Below are positions 17,482 through 28,400 of a stretch of 64,000 bases of DNA, piece after piece. Source of the stretch: Alloalcanivorax gelatiniphagus. Lineage in GTDB: Bacteria > Pseudomonadota > Gammaproteobacteria > Pseudomonadales > Alcanivoracaceae. The number at the start of each line of letters is the position of its first letter. Position 1 is the first letter of the stretch. Both the position numbers and the translations under genes were made by a program. The stretch is taken from NCBI RefSeq assembly GCF_005938655.1, contig NZ_VCQT01000019.1, positions 1 to 64,000 on the forward strand, in the 5' to 3' direction. Below the pieces are notes generated by a model. The model was not told where the DNA came from, searched no databases, and saw only the letters and a list, made by a program, of their open reading frames with translations.

Positions 17482-18411
17482 ATGGACCGGCGTCTTAAGC
17501 TGCGTCATTTCCAGTGCTTTCTGTCCGCCGCGCGATCCCGCTATCTCCGCGAAGCGGCCACCGCCCTGAACATCACCCAGGCGGCGGTGACCAAAACCCT
17601 CAATGAGCTTGAAGAGATCGTGGGCCACCGGCTGGTGGTGCGGGACCGTTCCGGGGTCAAGCTGACCCACCAGGGGGAGCTGTTCTTTCATTACGCGGCG
17701 GCCGGCATGGCGTCCCTGGAGCAGGGCTACGACGGCCTGCAGGCGGACCCCAGCGCACCGCGCATCGAAGTGCGCCTGGGCGTGCTGCCCACGGTGGCGG
17801 CGCGCTTTCTGCCCCGCGCCACCAGCCGCTTTCTGGAGGAAACCCGGCGCTCGGTGAATTTCTCCCTGCTCACCGGCCATAACCAGCATCTTCTGGAGCT
17901 GCTGCACCGGGGCAAGGTGGACCTGGTGGTGGCGCGGATCGGCTCGCCGGACGACATGCAGCAGCTGGAATTCAAGCACCTCTACGCGGAGCCGCTGGTG
18001 CTGGTGGCCCGGGCCGGCCATCCGCTGTGTCAGTCCGGCGGCGTGCGGCTGCGCGATGTGAGCGGCTATCCGTTTCTATTGCCGCCGGTGGGCACGCGCA
18101 TCCGGCCCCTGGTCGAGCAGGCGCTGACCAATCTGGGCATCCCGATGCCGGGCACCGTGATCGAAACCGTCTCCAACACCTTCGGGCGCTCTTTTCTGCG
18201 CGGCTCCGACGCGGTGTGGATGATTTCCTACGGGGTGGTGGAGGATTACATCGAGGCGGGCCTGCTCAGCCTGCTCGCCGACCCGATTGAGAACACCAGT
18301 GACCCGGTGGGGGTGATCCGGCGCAAGGACCAGGAGATGGACGCCGCCACCCGTCAGATCACGCAGATTCTGTTGTCCCAGACCCGCCACCTGCGGCCGC
18401 TGGGGCAGTGA
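17482..18411 (+). CDS. LysR-family regulator, PcaQ-like, of the aromatic island
   Basis: 309 residues. The N-terminal winged helix-turn-helix (MDRRLKLRHFQCFL, then EAATALNITQAAVTKTLNELE) resembles PcaQ, the regulator of protocatechuate genes. The effector domain starts near residue 90. The gene has AAGGAG before its ATG and is divergent from the porin; the TTAACC-N3-GGTTAA operator lies just upstream. A second copy of that operator stands before the gentisate operon 8.6 kb away. I infer that it activates both and autoregulates. The inducer is probably a hydroxybenzoate or gentisate; not shown by sequence. Confidence 0.85.
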   Translation: MDRRLKLRHFQCFLSAARSRYLREAATALNITQAAVTKTLNELEEIVGHRLVVRDRSGVKLTHQGELFFHYAAAGMASLEQGYDGLQADPSAPRIEVRLGVLPTVAARFLPRATSRFLEETRRSVNFSLLTGHNQHLLELLHRGKVDLVVARIGSPDDMQQLEFKHLYAEPLVLVARAGHPLCQSGGVRLRDVSGYPFLLPPVGTRIRPLVEQALTNLGIPMPGTVIETVSNTFGRSFLRGSDAVWMISYGVVEDYIEAGLLSLLADPIENTSDPVGVIRRKDQEMDAATRQITQILLSQTRHLRPLGQ

Positions 18412-18414
18412 CCC

Positions 18415-19284
18415 TTAGCCGTCGGCCTGCAGAATCTCCAGAAACGCCCGCGCCGCGTTGGAGCGGCTGCGGCCCGGGTGGGTGACCACCCCCAGTTTGC
18501 GCACCGGCAGCGGCGTGTCCACGTTCAGGGTCACCACCTGATCGTCGAGCATGGTGGCGGGCAGCACGCTCCAGCCCAGGCCGATGGCGACCATCATATG
18601 GATGGTCTCCAGATAGTTGGTGGACATGGAAATATTCAGCGCCGCCTGCTGTTCGTGGAACAACTGTTCGACGATACCCCGGGTGAAGGTGGCCGGGGAG
18701 GGCAGGATGGCGCTGTAGCGGGTCAGGGCATCCAGGGTCAGGTCCCGGTGCCGGGTCAGCGGGTGCTCCGGGGCGCACATGAACACCAGCGGATCGTTCC
18801 ACACGGTCTGGGTGTGCAGGCGGCCGTCCGGGCGGGGCGGCAGGGTCACCACGCCCAGTTCCAGGTCGCCGTGGAGCACCCCTTCCCAGGCTTCCTCGGA
18901 GTCGATGAACTGGATATCCAGGCGCACCTCCGGGTAGTCCCGGGAAAAGCGCCGCAGCACCGGCGGCAGACGGTGCAGGCCGATATGGTGGCTGGTGCCG
19001 ATGCGCAGGGTGCCGGCCACCCGGCCGGTAAGGTTGCTGATCGCCCGGCCCATGTCCTCCAGGTCGAGCAGCACCTGACGGGCCCGGGGCAGCAGCGCCT
19101 CGCCGGCCTCGGTGAGGCGGATGCGGCGGCCCACCCGGTCGAACAGGCGGGTGCCCAGTTGCTGCTCCAGCTGGGCGATCCGTTTACTCACCGCCGGCTG
19201 GGTGAGGAACAGTCGCTCGGCGGCGGTGGAGAACGAGCCGCTTTCGGCCACGGCGGTGAAAACCGTGAGGGAGTGGGTGTCCAT
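18415..19284 (-). CDS. LysR-family regulator divergent from leuC
   Basis: 289 residues with N-terminal helix-turn-helix (SFSTAAERLFLTQPAVSKRIAQLE) and a LysR substrate-binding domain of the CysB/CbbR shape. A LysR gene occupies the same place before leuC in Pseudomonas aeruginosa, so it is part of the conserved neighbourhood and not of the aromatic island, although only 3 bp separate the two convergent LysR genes. It may control leuCDB. An imperfect inverted repeat in the shared intergenic region (GATAACCAAAT at 19342-19352 and ATTGGAATTATC at 19378-19389) is a possible binding site. Confidence 0.85.
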   Translation of the reverse strand: MDTHSLTVFTAVAESGSFSTAAERLFLTQPAVSKRIAQLEQQLGTRLFDRVGRRIRLTEAGEALLPRARQVLLDLEDMGRAISNLTGRVAGTLRIGTSHHIGLHRLPPVLRRFSRDYPEVRLDIQFIDSEEAWEGVLHGDLELGVVTLPPRPDGRLHTQTVWNDPLVFMCAPEHPLTRHRDLTLDALTRYSAILPSPATFTRGIVEQLFHEQQAALNISMSTNYLETIHMMVAIGLGWSVLPATMLDDQVVTLNVDTPLPVRKLGVVTHPGRSRSNAARAFLEILQADG

Positions 19285-19378
19285 GGGCAGGGGGCTCCGT
19301 TGCCGGTGTCCGTGATAGTGACTTTGACGGTGGTGTTTTCAGATAACCAAATGGAATCCTAAACATAAAAAATATGAA

Positions 19379-19408
19379 TTGGAATTATCGAATGCCCCTG
19401 CGTATGGT
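19379..19408 (+). promoter_or_regulatory. Candidate sigma70 promoter of leuC
   Basis: TTGGAA (19379-19384), 18 bp spacer, TATGGT (19403-19408), 49 bp before the leuC ATG. The -35 overlaps one arm of the imperfect inverted repeat noted for the divergent LysR gene. Confidence 0.4.
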
Positions 19409-19457
19409 GTGCCTACCCTGATGATTTCCCCTTTGAACCAGGACCAGGACAAGACCT

Positions 19458-20873
19458 ATGGCTGGCAAGACGCTTTACGACAAATTGTGGGATGCCCACC
19501 TGGTCGCCGAACGCGAAGACGGCTCGGCGCTGATCTACATCGACCGGCAGATCATCCACGAAGTGACCTCGCCGCAGGCGTTCGAGGGCCTGCGTCTGGC
19601 CGGCCGCCAGCCGTGGCGCGCCGGTGCCTCGGTGGCCACCATCGACCACAACGTGCCGACCACGCCGTTCAACAGCGCGGCGGACATCGAGGACGAAACC
19701 TCCCGCCTGCAGGTCACCACCCTGCAGGACAACACCCGTGAGTTCGGCATCACCGAGTACGGCATTGGCGACGTGCGCCAGGGCATCGTGCACGTGATGG
19801 CGCCGGAGCAGGGCGCGGTACTGCCCGGCATGACGGTGGTGTGCGGCGACTCCCACACCTCCACCAACGGCGCGCTGGCCTGCCTGGCCCACGGCATCGG
19901 CACCAGTGAGGTGGAGCATGTGTTGGCCACCCAGACCCTGGTGGCCAGCAAGATGAAGAACATGCTGGTACGGGTGGACGGCGATCTCGGTCCCGGCGTC
20001 ACCGCCAAGGACGTGGTGCTGCACATTATCGGCATCATTGGCACCGCCGGCGGCACCGGCCATGCCATCGAGTTCGCCGGCAGCGCCATCCGCTCCCTGA
20101 GCCTGGAAGGCCGCATGACGGTCTGCAATATGTCCATCGAGGCCGGTGCCCGCGCCGGCATGGTGGCGGTGGACGACACCACCATCGACTACGTGCGCGA
20201 CCGCCCGGCGGCCCCCAAGGGCGCGGACTGGGACAAGGCGGAAGCCTACTGGCGCACCCTGGTGTCCGACGACGACGCCCGCTTCGACACCGTGGTGGAG
20301 ATCGATGCCGCCGACATCAAACCCCAGGTGTCCTGGGGCACCAGCCCGGAAATGGTGGTGCCGGTGGACGCCCTGTTGCCGGACCCGGACGCCGAGCAGG
20401 ACGAGGTGAAACGCTCCGGCATGAAGCGGGCCTATGAATACATGGGCCTCAAGCCGGGCAGCAAGGTCAGTGATATCCGCGTGGACCGGGTGTTCATCGG
20501 CTCCTGCACCAACTCCCGCATCGAGGACCTGCGCGCCGCCGCCGCGGTGATCAAGGGCCGCAAGAAAGCGGACTCGGTGAAACAGGTGCTGGTGGTGCCC
20601 GGTTCCGGCGTGGTCAAACAGCAAGCCGAGAAGGAAGGCCTGGACAAGATCTTCCTGGAAGCGGGCTTCGAATGGCGTCAGCCCGGCTGCTCCATGTGCC
20701 TGGCCATGAACCCGGACCGTTTGCAGCCCGGCGAGCACTGTGCGTCCACCTCGAACCGCAACTTCGAGGGGCGCCAGGGCAACGGTGGCCGCACCCATCT
20801 GGTGAGCCCGGCCATGGCCGCCGCCGCCGCGGTGGCCGGTCACTTCGTCGATATTCGTGATTTGGACGCGTAA
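19458..20873 (+). CDS. leuC: 3-Isopropylmalate dehydratase large subunit
   Basis: 471 residues, aconitase-family subunit of leucine synthesis. The three cysteines that bind the 4Fe-4S cluster are at 350 ([10 protein letters not shown]), 411 and 414 (GCSMCLAM). It isomerises 2-isopropylmalate to 3-isopropylmalate as a heterodimer with LeuD, whose gene begins 12 bp after the leuC stop. An upstream region with a candidate promoter separates it from the divergent LysR gene. Confidence 0.97.
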   Translation: MAGKTLYDKLWDAHLVAEREDGSALIYIDRQIIHEVTSPQAFEGLRLAGRQPWRAGASVATIDHNVPTTPFNSAADIEDETSRLQVTTLQDNTREFGITEYGIGDVRQGIVHVMAPEQGAVLPGMTVVCGDSHTSTNGALACLAHGIGTSEVEHVLATQTLVASKMKNMLVRVDGDLGPGVTAKDVVLHIIGIIGTAGGTGHAIEFAGSAIRSLSLEGRMTVCNMSIEAGARAGMVAVDDTTIDYVRDRPAAPKGADWDKAEAYWRTLVSDDDARFDTVVEIDAADIKPQVSWGTSPEMVVPVDALLPDPDAEQDEVKRSGMKRAYEYMGLKPGSKVSDIRVDRVFIGSCTNSRIEDLRAAAAVIKGRKKADSVKQVLVVPGSGVVKQQAEKEGLDKIFLEAGFEWRQPGCSMCLAMNPDRLQPGEHCASTSNRNFEGRQGNGGRTHLVSPAMAAAAAVAGHFVDIRDLDA

Positions 20874-20885
20874 GGAGCGGTCATC

Positions 20886-21539
20886 ATGGAAAAATTCGTT
20901 AAACATACTGGCCTGGTGGCGCCCCTTGATCGCGCCAACGTGGACACCGACCAGATCATTCCCAAGCAGTTTCTGAAGTCGATCAAACGCACCGGCTTCG
21001 GTCCCAATCTGTTCGACGAGTGGCGTTATCTGGACGAAGGTCAGCCCGGCCAGGACAACGACGTACGCCCGAAAAACCCGGACTTCGTGCTCAACAAGCC
21101 CGAGTACCAGGGCGCCAGCGTGCTGCTCACCCGCCGCAACTTCGGCTGCGGCTCCAGCCGTGAGCACGCCCCCTGGGCACTGATGGATTTCGGCTTCAAG
21201 GCGATCATCGCGCCCAGTTACGCCGACATTTTCTACAATAACTGCTTCAAGAACGGCCTGTTGCCGATCGTGTTGCCGGACGCTACCGTTGAGAACCTTT
21301 TCAAGGCCGAGGCGGCCAGCGACGACTTCCGGCTCACCATCGATCTGGAAAATCAGCAGGTACTGACCGCCGAGGGCGAGGCGCTGCCGTTCGAGATCGA
21401 CGGCTTCCGCAAACACTGCCTGCTCAACGGCCTGGACGAGATCGGCCTGTCCCTGCAGCAGGCGGATGCGATTCGTGATTACGAAAGCCGCCGCCAGGCC
21501 GCCGAGCCTTGGGTTTTCCAGGAGCCGCAACCACAATAA
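20886..21539 (+). CDS. leuD: 3-Isopropylmalate dehydratase small subunit
   Basis: 217 residues, swivelling-domain subunit. It shows the conserved [14 protein letters not shown] and the loop [17 protein letters not shown] that completes the active site. Ribosome site AAGGAG. It pairs with LeuC upstream. leuB follows after one small lipoprotein gene. Confidence 0.97.
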   Translation: MEKFVKHTGLVAPLDRANVDTDQIIPKQFLKSIKRTGFGPNLFDEWRYLDEGQPGQDNDVRPKNPDFVLNKPEYQGASVLLTRRNFGCGSSREHAPWALMDFGFKAIIAPSYADIFYNNCFKNGLLPIVLPDATVENLFKAEAASDDFRLTIDLENQQVLTAEGEALPFEIDGFRKHCLLNGLDEIGLSLQQADAIRDYESRRQAAEPWVFQEPQPQ

Positions 21540-21554
21540 AGTGAAGAGGCGGGA

Positions 21555-21983
21555 ATGAGAGTTTGTAGCGCTGTCCTGTTGCTGGCCCTGGCCATGGCGG
21601 TCACCGGGTGTACCGGTACCGCCCTGTACGAGCCGCCCGGGGACGGCGCTCCCAAAGCCCGGCTGAGTATCGAGACCATGTTTGGCGGCAATGGGGAGCG
21701 CGGCGCAGGCGAAAGCATCGTGGCGATGCTCAAGGTGGACGGTGAACGGCTGGCGGAAACCGGCGGCAAGCAAAGGGTATTTCTGGAGCCCGGCGAGCAC
21801 AGCGTGGCATTTTCCGCCGACCACCAGGGCACTTTGCGCTTCGGCACTCTGAGCCATGATTTCCAGGCCGGCGCGGACTACCTGATTTGGGTCGGCGAAG
21901 GCGAGGGCGACAGGCCCTACAGCGCCGTGCTGGTGCCGGCGGGCAGTGGCGTGGTCAACATTTATGACGAGACCCTGTTCTGA
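21555..21983 (+). CDS. Small lipoprotein between leuD and leuB
   Basis: 142 residues. Signal peptide ends in the lipobox VTGC with the acylated Cys at residue 19. The mature part is a compact beta-rich domain (about 120 residues) with LEPGEHSV, which resembles PEGA-like or carbohydrate-binding surface domains, but I do not recognise a named family. Ribosome site AGAGGCGGGA. It lies in the leu operon without an obvious link to leucine synthesis; an extra gene at this place is also known in Pseudomonas. Likely an envelope protein of unknown role. Confidence 0.75.
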   Translation: MRVCSAVLLLALAMAVTGCTGTALYEPPGDGAPKARLSIETMFGGNGERGAGESIVAMLKVDGERLAETGGKQRVFLEPGEHSVAFSADHQGTLRFGTLSHDFQAGADYLIWVGEGEGDRPYSAVLVPAGSGVVNIYDETLF

Positions 21984-22014
21984 ACAGGGTGATTCAAAAG
22001 TTTAAGGAATTTGA

Positions 22015-23091
22015 ATGAGCAGTATTCTGGTGTTGCCCGGCGACGGGATTGGTCCGGAAATCGTCGACGAAGCCCTGCGGGTGCTGGACGCCGCCAAGGC
22101 GCGCTTTGGCCTGGACATCGACCTGGATCACGGCCTGGTGGGCGGTGCCGCCTACGACGCCGAGGGTGATCCGCTGCCCGAAAGTACCCTGGAGAAGGCC
22201 CGGGCCGCCGATGCCATTCTGTTCGGCAGCATCGGCGGGCCCAAGTGGGACACCATCGAGCGCGACAAGCGCCCGGAGCGCGGCCTGCTGCGGCTGCGTT
22301 CGTCCCTGGGCCTGTTCGCCAACCTGCGCCCGGCGATCCTGTTCCCGCAACTGGCCGGCGCTTCCAGCCTCAAGCCGGAAGTGGTGTCGGGCCTGGATAT
22401 CCTGATCGTCCGTGAGCTGACCGGTGGCATCTATTTCGGCCAGCCGCGCGGCATCAAGGAAGAGAACGGCGAGCGCGTCGGCTTCAACACCTATGTGTAC
22501 TCCGAATCGGAAATGAAGCGCATCGCCCGGGTCGCCTTCGACCTGGCCATGCAGCGCGGCAAGCGCGTGTGCTCGGTGGACAAGGCCAATGTGCTGGAAG
22601 TCACCGAGCTGTGGAAGGAAGTGGTCACCGAGGAGGCCAAGGCCTACCCGGAGATCGAGCTGTCGCACATGTACGTGGACAACGCCGCCATGCAGCTGGT
22701 GCGCGCGCCCAAACAATTCGACGTGATCGTCACCGGCAACCTGTTCGGTGACATCCTCTCCGATGAAGCCGCCATGCTCACCGGCTCCATCGGTATGTTG
22801 CCCTCCGCGTCCCTGGACGAAAACCGCAAGGGCCTGTACGAACCCTGCCACGGCTCGGCGCCGGATATCGCCGGGCAGGGCATCGCCAACCCGCTGGCCA
22901 CGATCATGTCGCTGGCCATGCTGATGCGTTACAGCCTGCAGCGGGGCGATGTGGCCGACGCCATTGAGGCGGCGGTGGAAAAGGTGCTGGATCAGGGACT
23001 GCGAACCGCGGATATTCACACCGAGGGCACCCGCAAGGTGAGCACCGGGGAAATGGGCGCCGCCGTGGCCGAAGCACTGGTCAACGGCTGA
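22015..23091 (+). CDS. leuB: 3-Isopropylmalate dehydrogenase
   Basis: 358 residues, isocitrate/isopropylmalate dehydrogenase family. N-terminal [12 protein letters not shown], substrate-binding arginines in [18 protein letters not shown], and the metal and cofactor segment [14 protein letters not shown]. It oxidises and decarboxylates 3-isopropylmalate to 2-oxoisocaproate with NAD+. Ribosome site AAGGA. It ends 69 bp before asd. Confidence 0.97.
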   Translation: MSSILVLPGDGIGPEIVDEALRVLDAAKARFGLDIDLDHGLVGGAAYDAEGDPLPESTLEKARAADAILFGSIGGPKWDTIERDKRPERGLLRLRSSLGLFANLRPAILFPQLAGASSLKPEVVSGLDILIVRELTGGIYFGQPRGIKEENGERVGFNTYVYSESEMKRIARVAFDLAMQRGKRVCSVDKANVLEVTELWKEVVTEEAKAYPEIELSHMYVDNAAMQLVRAPKQFDVIVTGNLFGDILSDEAAMLTGSIGMLPSASLDENRKGLYEPCHGSAPDIAGQGIANPLATIMSLAMLMRYSLQRGDVADAIEAAVEKVLDQGLRTADIHTEGTRKVSTGEMGAAVAEALVNG

Positions 23092-23160
23092 CCGATCGCC
23101 ACCCCGTTCATCCATGGAAAAATAGAGAAGGGCGGTACGCTCTTCAGGAGAACAGACTCA

Positions 23161-24273
23161 ATGAAGAAAGTCGGTTTTGTAGGTTGGCGTGGCATGGTGG
23201 GCTCCGTGCTCATGGACCGTATGCGCGCGGAGAACGACTTTAAGGACATCGAGCCGGTATTTTTCTCCACCTCCCAGGTGGGCCAGCAGGGCCCGGACGT
23301 GGGTAAGGACATCGCGGTGCTCGGCGACGCCAAGAGCATCGATGAACTGAAACAGCTGGACGTGATCGTTACCTGCCAGGGCGGCGACTACACCAATGAG
23401 GTGTACCCCAAGCTCCGTGAAGCGGGTTGGGACGGCTACTGGATCGACGCCGCCTCCGCCCTGCGCATGGCGGACAACAGCGTGATCGTGCTGGACCCGG
23501 TGAACCGGGGCGTGATCGACCAGGCTCTGGATAAGGGCATCAAGGACTACGTGGGCGGCAACTGCACCGTCAGCCTGATGCTGATGGCCCTCGGCGGCCT
23601 GTTCAACGCCGGCCTGGTGGAATGGGCCAGCGCCCAGACCTACCAGGCGGCCTCCGGCGCCGGTGCCCAGAACATGCGTGAGCTGATTGCCCAGATGGGC
23701 AAGATCCACGGCGATGTGGCGGACAAACTGGCGGACCCGGCCAGCGCCATCCTGGACATCGACAGCCAGGTGGCGGCGACCATGCGCGGCGCCGATCTGC
23801 CCACCGAGCATTTCGGTCACTCCCTGGCCGGCTCCCTGCTGCCCTGGATCGACAAGGAAATGGAAAACGGCCAGAGCAAGGAAGAGTGGAAGGCCCAGGC
23901 CGAGACCAACAAGATCCTCGGCCGTGGCGATCAGCCGATCCCGCTGGACGGCACCTGCGTGCGCATCGGCGCCATGCGCTGCCACGCCCAGGCGCTCACC
24001 GTGAAGCTGACCCGCGACGTGCCCCTGGACGAGATCTACCAGCTGGTGGGTCAGGCCAACGATTGGGTAAAAGTAGTGCCCAACGAGAAGGAAGCCACCC
24101 TGCGCGACCTGACGCCCACCGCCGTTACCGGTACTCTGTCCGTTCCCGTGGGTCGTCTGCGGAAACTCAACATGGGCGGTGAATACCTGAACGCCTTCAC
24201 CGTGGGCGACCAGCTTCTGTGGGGCGCCGCGGAACCGCTGCGCCGCATGCTGCGCATTTTGCTGGAGCACTGA
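23161..24273 (+). CDS. asd: Aspartate-semialdehyde dehydrogenase
   Basis: 370 residues, Gram-negative type. NADPH-binding [11 protein letters not shown] at the N-terminus and active-site Cys135 in [11 protein letters not shown], the same residue number as in the E. coli enzyme. It reduces aspartyl phosphate to the semialdehyde for lysine, threonine and methionine. Ribosome site AGGAG. Its stop overlaps the start of the asd-like paralogue by 1 bp. Confidence 0.97.
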   Translation: MKKVGFVGWRGMVGSVLMDRMRAENDFKDIEPVFFSTSQVGQQGPDVGKDIAVLGDAKSIDELKQLDVIVTCQGGDYTNEVYPKLREAGWDGYWIDAASALRMADNSVIVLDPVNRGVIDQALDKGIKDYVGGNCTVSLMLMALGGLFNAGLVEWASAQTYQAASGAGAQNMRELIAQMGKIHGDVADKLADPASAILDIDSQVAATMRGADLPTEHFGHSLAGSLLPWIDKEMENGQSKEEWKAQAETNKILGRGDQPIPLDGTCVRIGAMRCHAQALTVKLTRDVPLDEIYQLVGQANDWVKVVPNEKEATLRDLTPTAVTGTLSVPVGRLRKLNMGGEYLNAFTVGDQLLWGAAEPLRRMLRILLEH

Positions 24274-25292
24274 TGACAAGCACCGTCGATCTGGCCGTGG
24301 TGGGAGCCACCGGCCTGGTAGGCGAGGCCTTTCTCGAACTGCTCGCTGATCGGAAGCTTCCGATCGGCGAGTTGTTCGTTCTGGCCTCCGAGAACAGCCT
24401 GGGCAAGACCCTTCAGGTGGGCAAGCGCAACTATAAGGTTGGCAAGGCCGAGGACTTCGACTTTTCCCGGGTGCAGCTGGCGGTGTTCGCCGCCGGTGCC
24501 CGGGTGTCCCAGGAGCTGGCGCCCCGGGCGGCGGACGCCGGGGCACTGGTCCTGGATCTGTCGCCGGCGTTCCGCTATGAACCGGACGTGCCGCTGGTGG
24601 CCGCCGGCGTCAACGAGGAACAGCTGGAGGCGGCCCGGGAGCGCAACATCGTGGCCGCCCCGGACGCGGCCACCGTGCAGCTGCTGCTGGCCCTCAAGCC
24701 GCTGCAGGAACTGGGCGATCTGCTGCGGGTGTCGGTGACCCAGTTGCAGGGCGCCTCGGCGGCGGGCCGCAACGGCGTGGAACGGCTGGCCCGGCAGAGC
24801 GCCCGTCTGCTTAACGGTCTGGACGCCCAGGAGGGCGGCGACGCCCAGCACGCCTTCAATCTGCTGCCAGTGGCCGGTCGTCTGCAGGACAACGGCTACA
24901 CCAGCGAGGAATTGAAACTGATGCTGGAAACCCGGCGCGTGCTGGGGCAGCCGGAACTGGCGGTGGACGTGAGCTGCGTGCAGGTGCCGGTGTTCCACGG
25001 CATCGCCCAGACGGTCACCGTGCAGGGCACTCTGCCGATGGGCCTGGCCCAGGCGGAAGCCTGCTGGGACCGGGCCCCGGGCCTGCAGATGGACAGCGGC
25101 GGCGAGGATCTTGGCAGCGCCTCGCCGGTGTCGCAGATTCGCGCTGATCTGGGGGTGCGGCTGGCGCGGGTGCGCGAGGACATCGACGGCCAGGGCGCAT
25201 TGAGTTTCTGGACGGTGGCGGACAACATCAAGACCGGCGCGGCGTACAACGCGGTGCTGCTGGTGGAGAAGTTGATAAAAGACTATCTGTAA
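24273..25292 (+). CDS. Asd-like paralogue lacking the catalytic cysteine (Usg type)
   Basis: 339 residues related to aspartate-semialdehyde dehydrogenase: nucleotide-binding VGATGLVGEAFLELL at the N-terminus and the family segment around residue 133. Where Asd has GNCT, this protein has DAAT, so the nucleophilic Cys is Ala133. It is therefore probably not an ASA dehydrogenase. A cysteine-less paralogue is also present next to asd or truA in other gammaproteobacteria (Usg). The start ATG overlaps the asd stop (TGATG), so it is translationally coupled. Function unknown; a regulatory or scaffolding role with Asd is a guess. Confidence 0.88.
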   Translation: MTSTVDLAVVGATGLVGEAFLELLADRKLPIGELFVLASENSLGKTLQVGKRNYKVGKAEDFDFSRVQLAVFAAGARVSQELAPRAADAGALVLDLSPAFRYEPDVPLVAAGVNEEQLEAARERNIVAAPDAATVQLLLALKPLQELGDLLRVSVTQLQGASAAGRNGVERLARQSARLLNGLDAQEGGDAQHAFNLLPVAGRLQDNGYTSEELKLMLETRRVLGQPELAVDVSCVQVPVFHGIAQTVTVQGTLPMGLAQAEACWDRAPGLQMDSGGEDLGSASPVSQIRADLGVRLARVREDIDGQGALSFWTVADNIKTGAAYNAVLLVEKLIKDYL

Positions 25293-25447
25293 TGAATACT
25301 TAGCGGGATTATGTGACACAGTTTCTAGGTGATGTGTCCAGGATCCTGCACAATCCGGTGTTGCCACTGCCCAGCTGGGGTGGCGCGGGGATGCCAGCGC
25401 ATGGGGCCTCTGAGCGGGGATGGGATAATAAGTAAAGGGTTCGATTG

Positions 25448-28400
25448 ATGCTCCGAAAACTTGGGATAGGCATTATCACTCTGGCGACGCTGACGCCGGG
25501 GTTATCGGCTGCACTGGGGGTGGGCGAGTATCGGCTGAACTCCTACCTTAACGAGCCCCTGGACATGACCGTGGAGCTGCAGGACCTGGGCGATCTGTCC
25601 CGGGAGCAGATCCTGGTGGAGCTTGCGTCCCAGGAACAGTTCGACGCCGCCGGCGTGGAACGGGGCTATTTCCTCAATGACCTGAACTTCCAGGTGACGC
25701 TGGACGGTAAGCGGGGTGAGTTGCACATCACCTCCGATCAGCCGGTGCGCGAACCCTATCTCGATTTTCTGGTGGAATTTCTCTGGCCCACCGGCCGCCT
25801 GATGCGCGAATACACCATCCTGCTGGACCCGCCCAGCTACGGCAGTGACAGCGGGGTCAGCCCGGCCCGCTCCGAGGCGCCGCCGCGCGCCACCAGCCCG
25901 GTGCCGACGCCGGCCCGGCCGCAGCCGGCCCGCCCCCAATCCGAACGTCCGCAGTCAGAACGTCCGCAACCGGCACGTCCGCAACCGGCCCGTCCCGCCG
26001 CCGAACGCCCGGCGCCTGAACGCCCGGCGGTCGCCGAACGGCCGCGGGTTGCCCCCCGTCCGGCGGCCACCAATACCTCCGCCAATGCCGCCGGCGGCAC
26101 CCCGGAAACCTACCGGGTGCGTGCCTCCGACACGCTCTGGCGGATCGCCGACCGCACCCGGCCGGGCACCGATGTGTCCGTGCAGCAGATGATGCTGGCG
26201 ATCCAGGAAAGCAATCCGGACGCCTTTATCAACGATAACGTGAACCTGGTTCGGGAAGGCGCCGTGCTGCGCCTGCCCGACGGTGATCAGGTGCGCCGGC
26301 TCTCCAACCGGGATGCCCTGGCCCGGGTGGCCACCCAGAATCAACAATGGCAGCGCCTGCGTGAGCAGCGCCAGGCGCCGGCGGACGCGGCGCCGGTGGA
26401 CGCCACCGGCCGCGACGGTGGCGACACCCGTGCCGCCGGCGACGGCGAAGGCCGGGTCACCCTGGTGACCCCGGACAGCACCGAAGGGGTCGGCGACGGT
26501 GACGGTACCGGCACCCAGGGCGGCGGCGCCAACACCGCCGCGCTGCAGAACGAGCTGGCGATCCGCGAGGAAAACCTGGACAGCCTGCGCCGGGAGAACG
26601 ACGAACTGCGCAGCCGCATCGGTGACCTGGACGATCAGGTCAGCATCAGCCAGCGTCTGCTGGAACTGCGCAACGAAAAAATCGCCGCGCTCCAGGACCA
26701 ACTGCGCCGCCTCAGCGAAGAGCAGGGCGTGGAAGTGGACCCGCAACTGCTGGAAGAACCGGCCACCCCCATGCCGGTGGAACCGGACGGCGGCATCGGT
26801 GACGGCGCCGTGGGCCCCAACGGCGAAACCGCCGGGTCCACGACCAACAACGAGTCCATGGCCAACAACCCGGGCGGCAACGGCACCGACCGGGCCGACG
26901 GCGCCGATAACGCCGACCAAAACGACACCGGCGGCGATGCCCAAGACCCGGCATCAGCCCAGGCTCAAGCCAAGGCCAACGCCCAGGCCGGAGCGGACAG
27001 CAACCCCGCCACCGCGCCGGCCAAGCCGAAGCCGGCCCCCGCCGCCAACAGCGGCGGCGGCTTCGTCGATATGATCATGGCCAATCTGCTCTATATCGGC
27101 GCCGCCCTGGCGGTGTTGCTGCTGCTGATTCTGCTGGCAGTGCGCCGCCGCCAGGCCGACCAGGGCAAGGATGACGACAACGATAACGGCGACGACGGCT
27201 TCGGTGGCCCCGGCTTTGCCGATGACGACGACGGCGACTTTGATACCACTCCGGTGAATGCCGGGGACCAGGGCACGTCCAGCATGGACGCCCAGGCGGT
27301 GCCCGAGGACGACCTGGACGACGAGCACATGGACCCCATGGAGCGCGCCGATGTCTATGTGGCCTACGGCCAGTACCCGCAGGCGGTGGACTTCCTGCGC
27401 AATGAGATCAATCAGGCGCCGGAGCGGGCGGATCTGAAAATCCGGCTGCTGGAGCTGCTGCGCGAAACCAACGACGACAGCGGGTTCCGGCAGCAAGCGG
27501 CCATGTTCGCCGGCACCAGCGTGGCGGTGGACGCGGCCATCAAGCGGCTGGGCGGAGACGCCACCGCCGCCGGCGGGCCGGCGCCCGCCGACGAGGACGA
27601 CCAGGACTACGCGGCCATTGCCGATGATCCGGAAGAGGACGGCCAGGAAGACGAGGAACTGTCCCTGGATGACCTGGAACTGGATCTCGCCTCGGACCTG
27701 TCCGGCTCCGATGAAACCGTGCTCGGCGGCCATGCCTATGGCGACAGCACCGGCGAACCGGAAGAGGACGACGACGGCCTGGACCTGGAAGACTTCGACT
27801 TCCGGCTCGACGATGAGGAGCCGGCCGGCGACGACCGTGCCCCGGCCCTGGCCGACCGGGACCAGCCCCTGGCGGACCGCGACCAGCCGCTGGAACTGGA
27901 TGACCTGGACTTCGGCGCGGAAAGCGACGACCAGGACGACGACAGCTTCGAATTCACCCTGGACGAGGACACCGGCACGGATGTGTCCGATACCTCGTTC
28001 ACCGAGGAAGAACTGGCCGCCCTGGAGGGCCGCAGCGACAAACCGTCCGCCGAGGACCGGGATGACGACGGCCTGATGGAACTGGACCTGGATGATCTGG
28101 AACTGGACGACCTGGACGTGGAGCTGGATGACGACCGGGGGCAGGGCGCCAGCCTGGCTTCCGGGGCCGCCGACCAGCCGTCGTCCGACGCCGGGCTGGG
28201 TGATCTGGAGCTGTCCCTGGACGATCTGGAATTGGACGACGGCGATGCCCCCGGCGACCGCGCCCTGGACAGTGACCTGGACAGCGACCTGGCGTTCAAC
28301 GACGACCAGCCGGAGCCGGCGCGGGACGAGAGCCTCGATGATCTGAGCCTGGATCTGGACGACCAGGGCCCGCTGGCCGGTAGCCCGTCGGAGCCGGCCC

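Noticed and set aside
19379-19741. Plus-strand frame starting before leuC, possibly a leader peptide or small gene
   Set aside because: Most of it overlaps leuC in another frame, it has no clear ribosome site, and leucine codons are not clustered as in an attenuator leader.
19413-21857. 814-codon open frame on the minus strand
   Set aside because: Antisense to leuC and leuD, with no recognisable domain and shadow-like composition.
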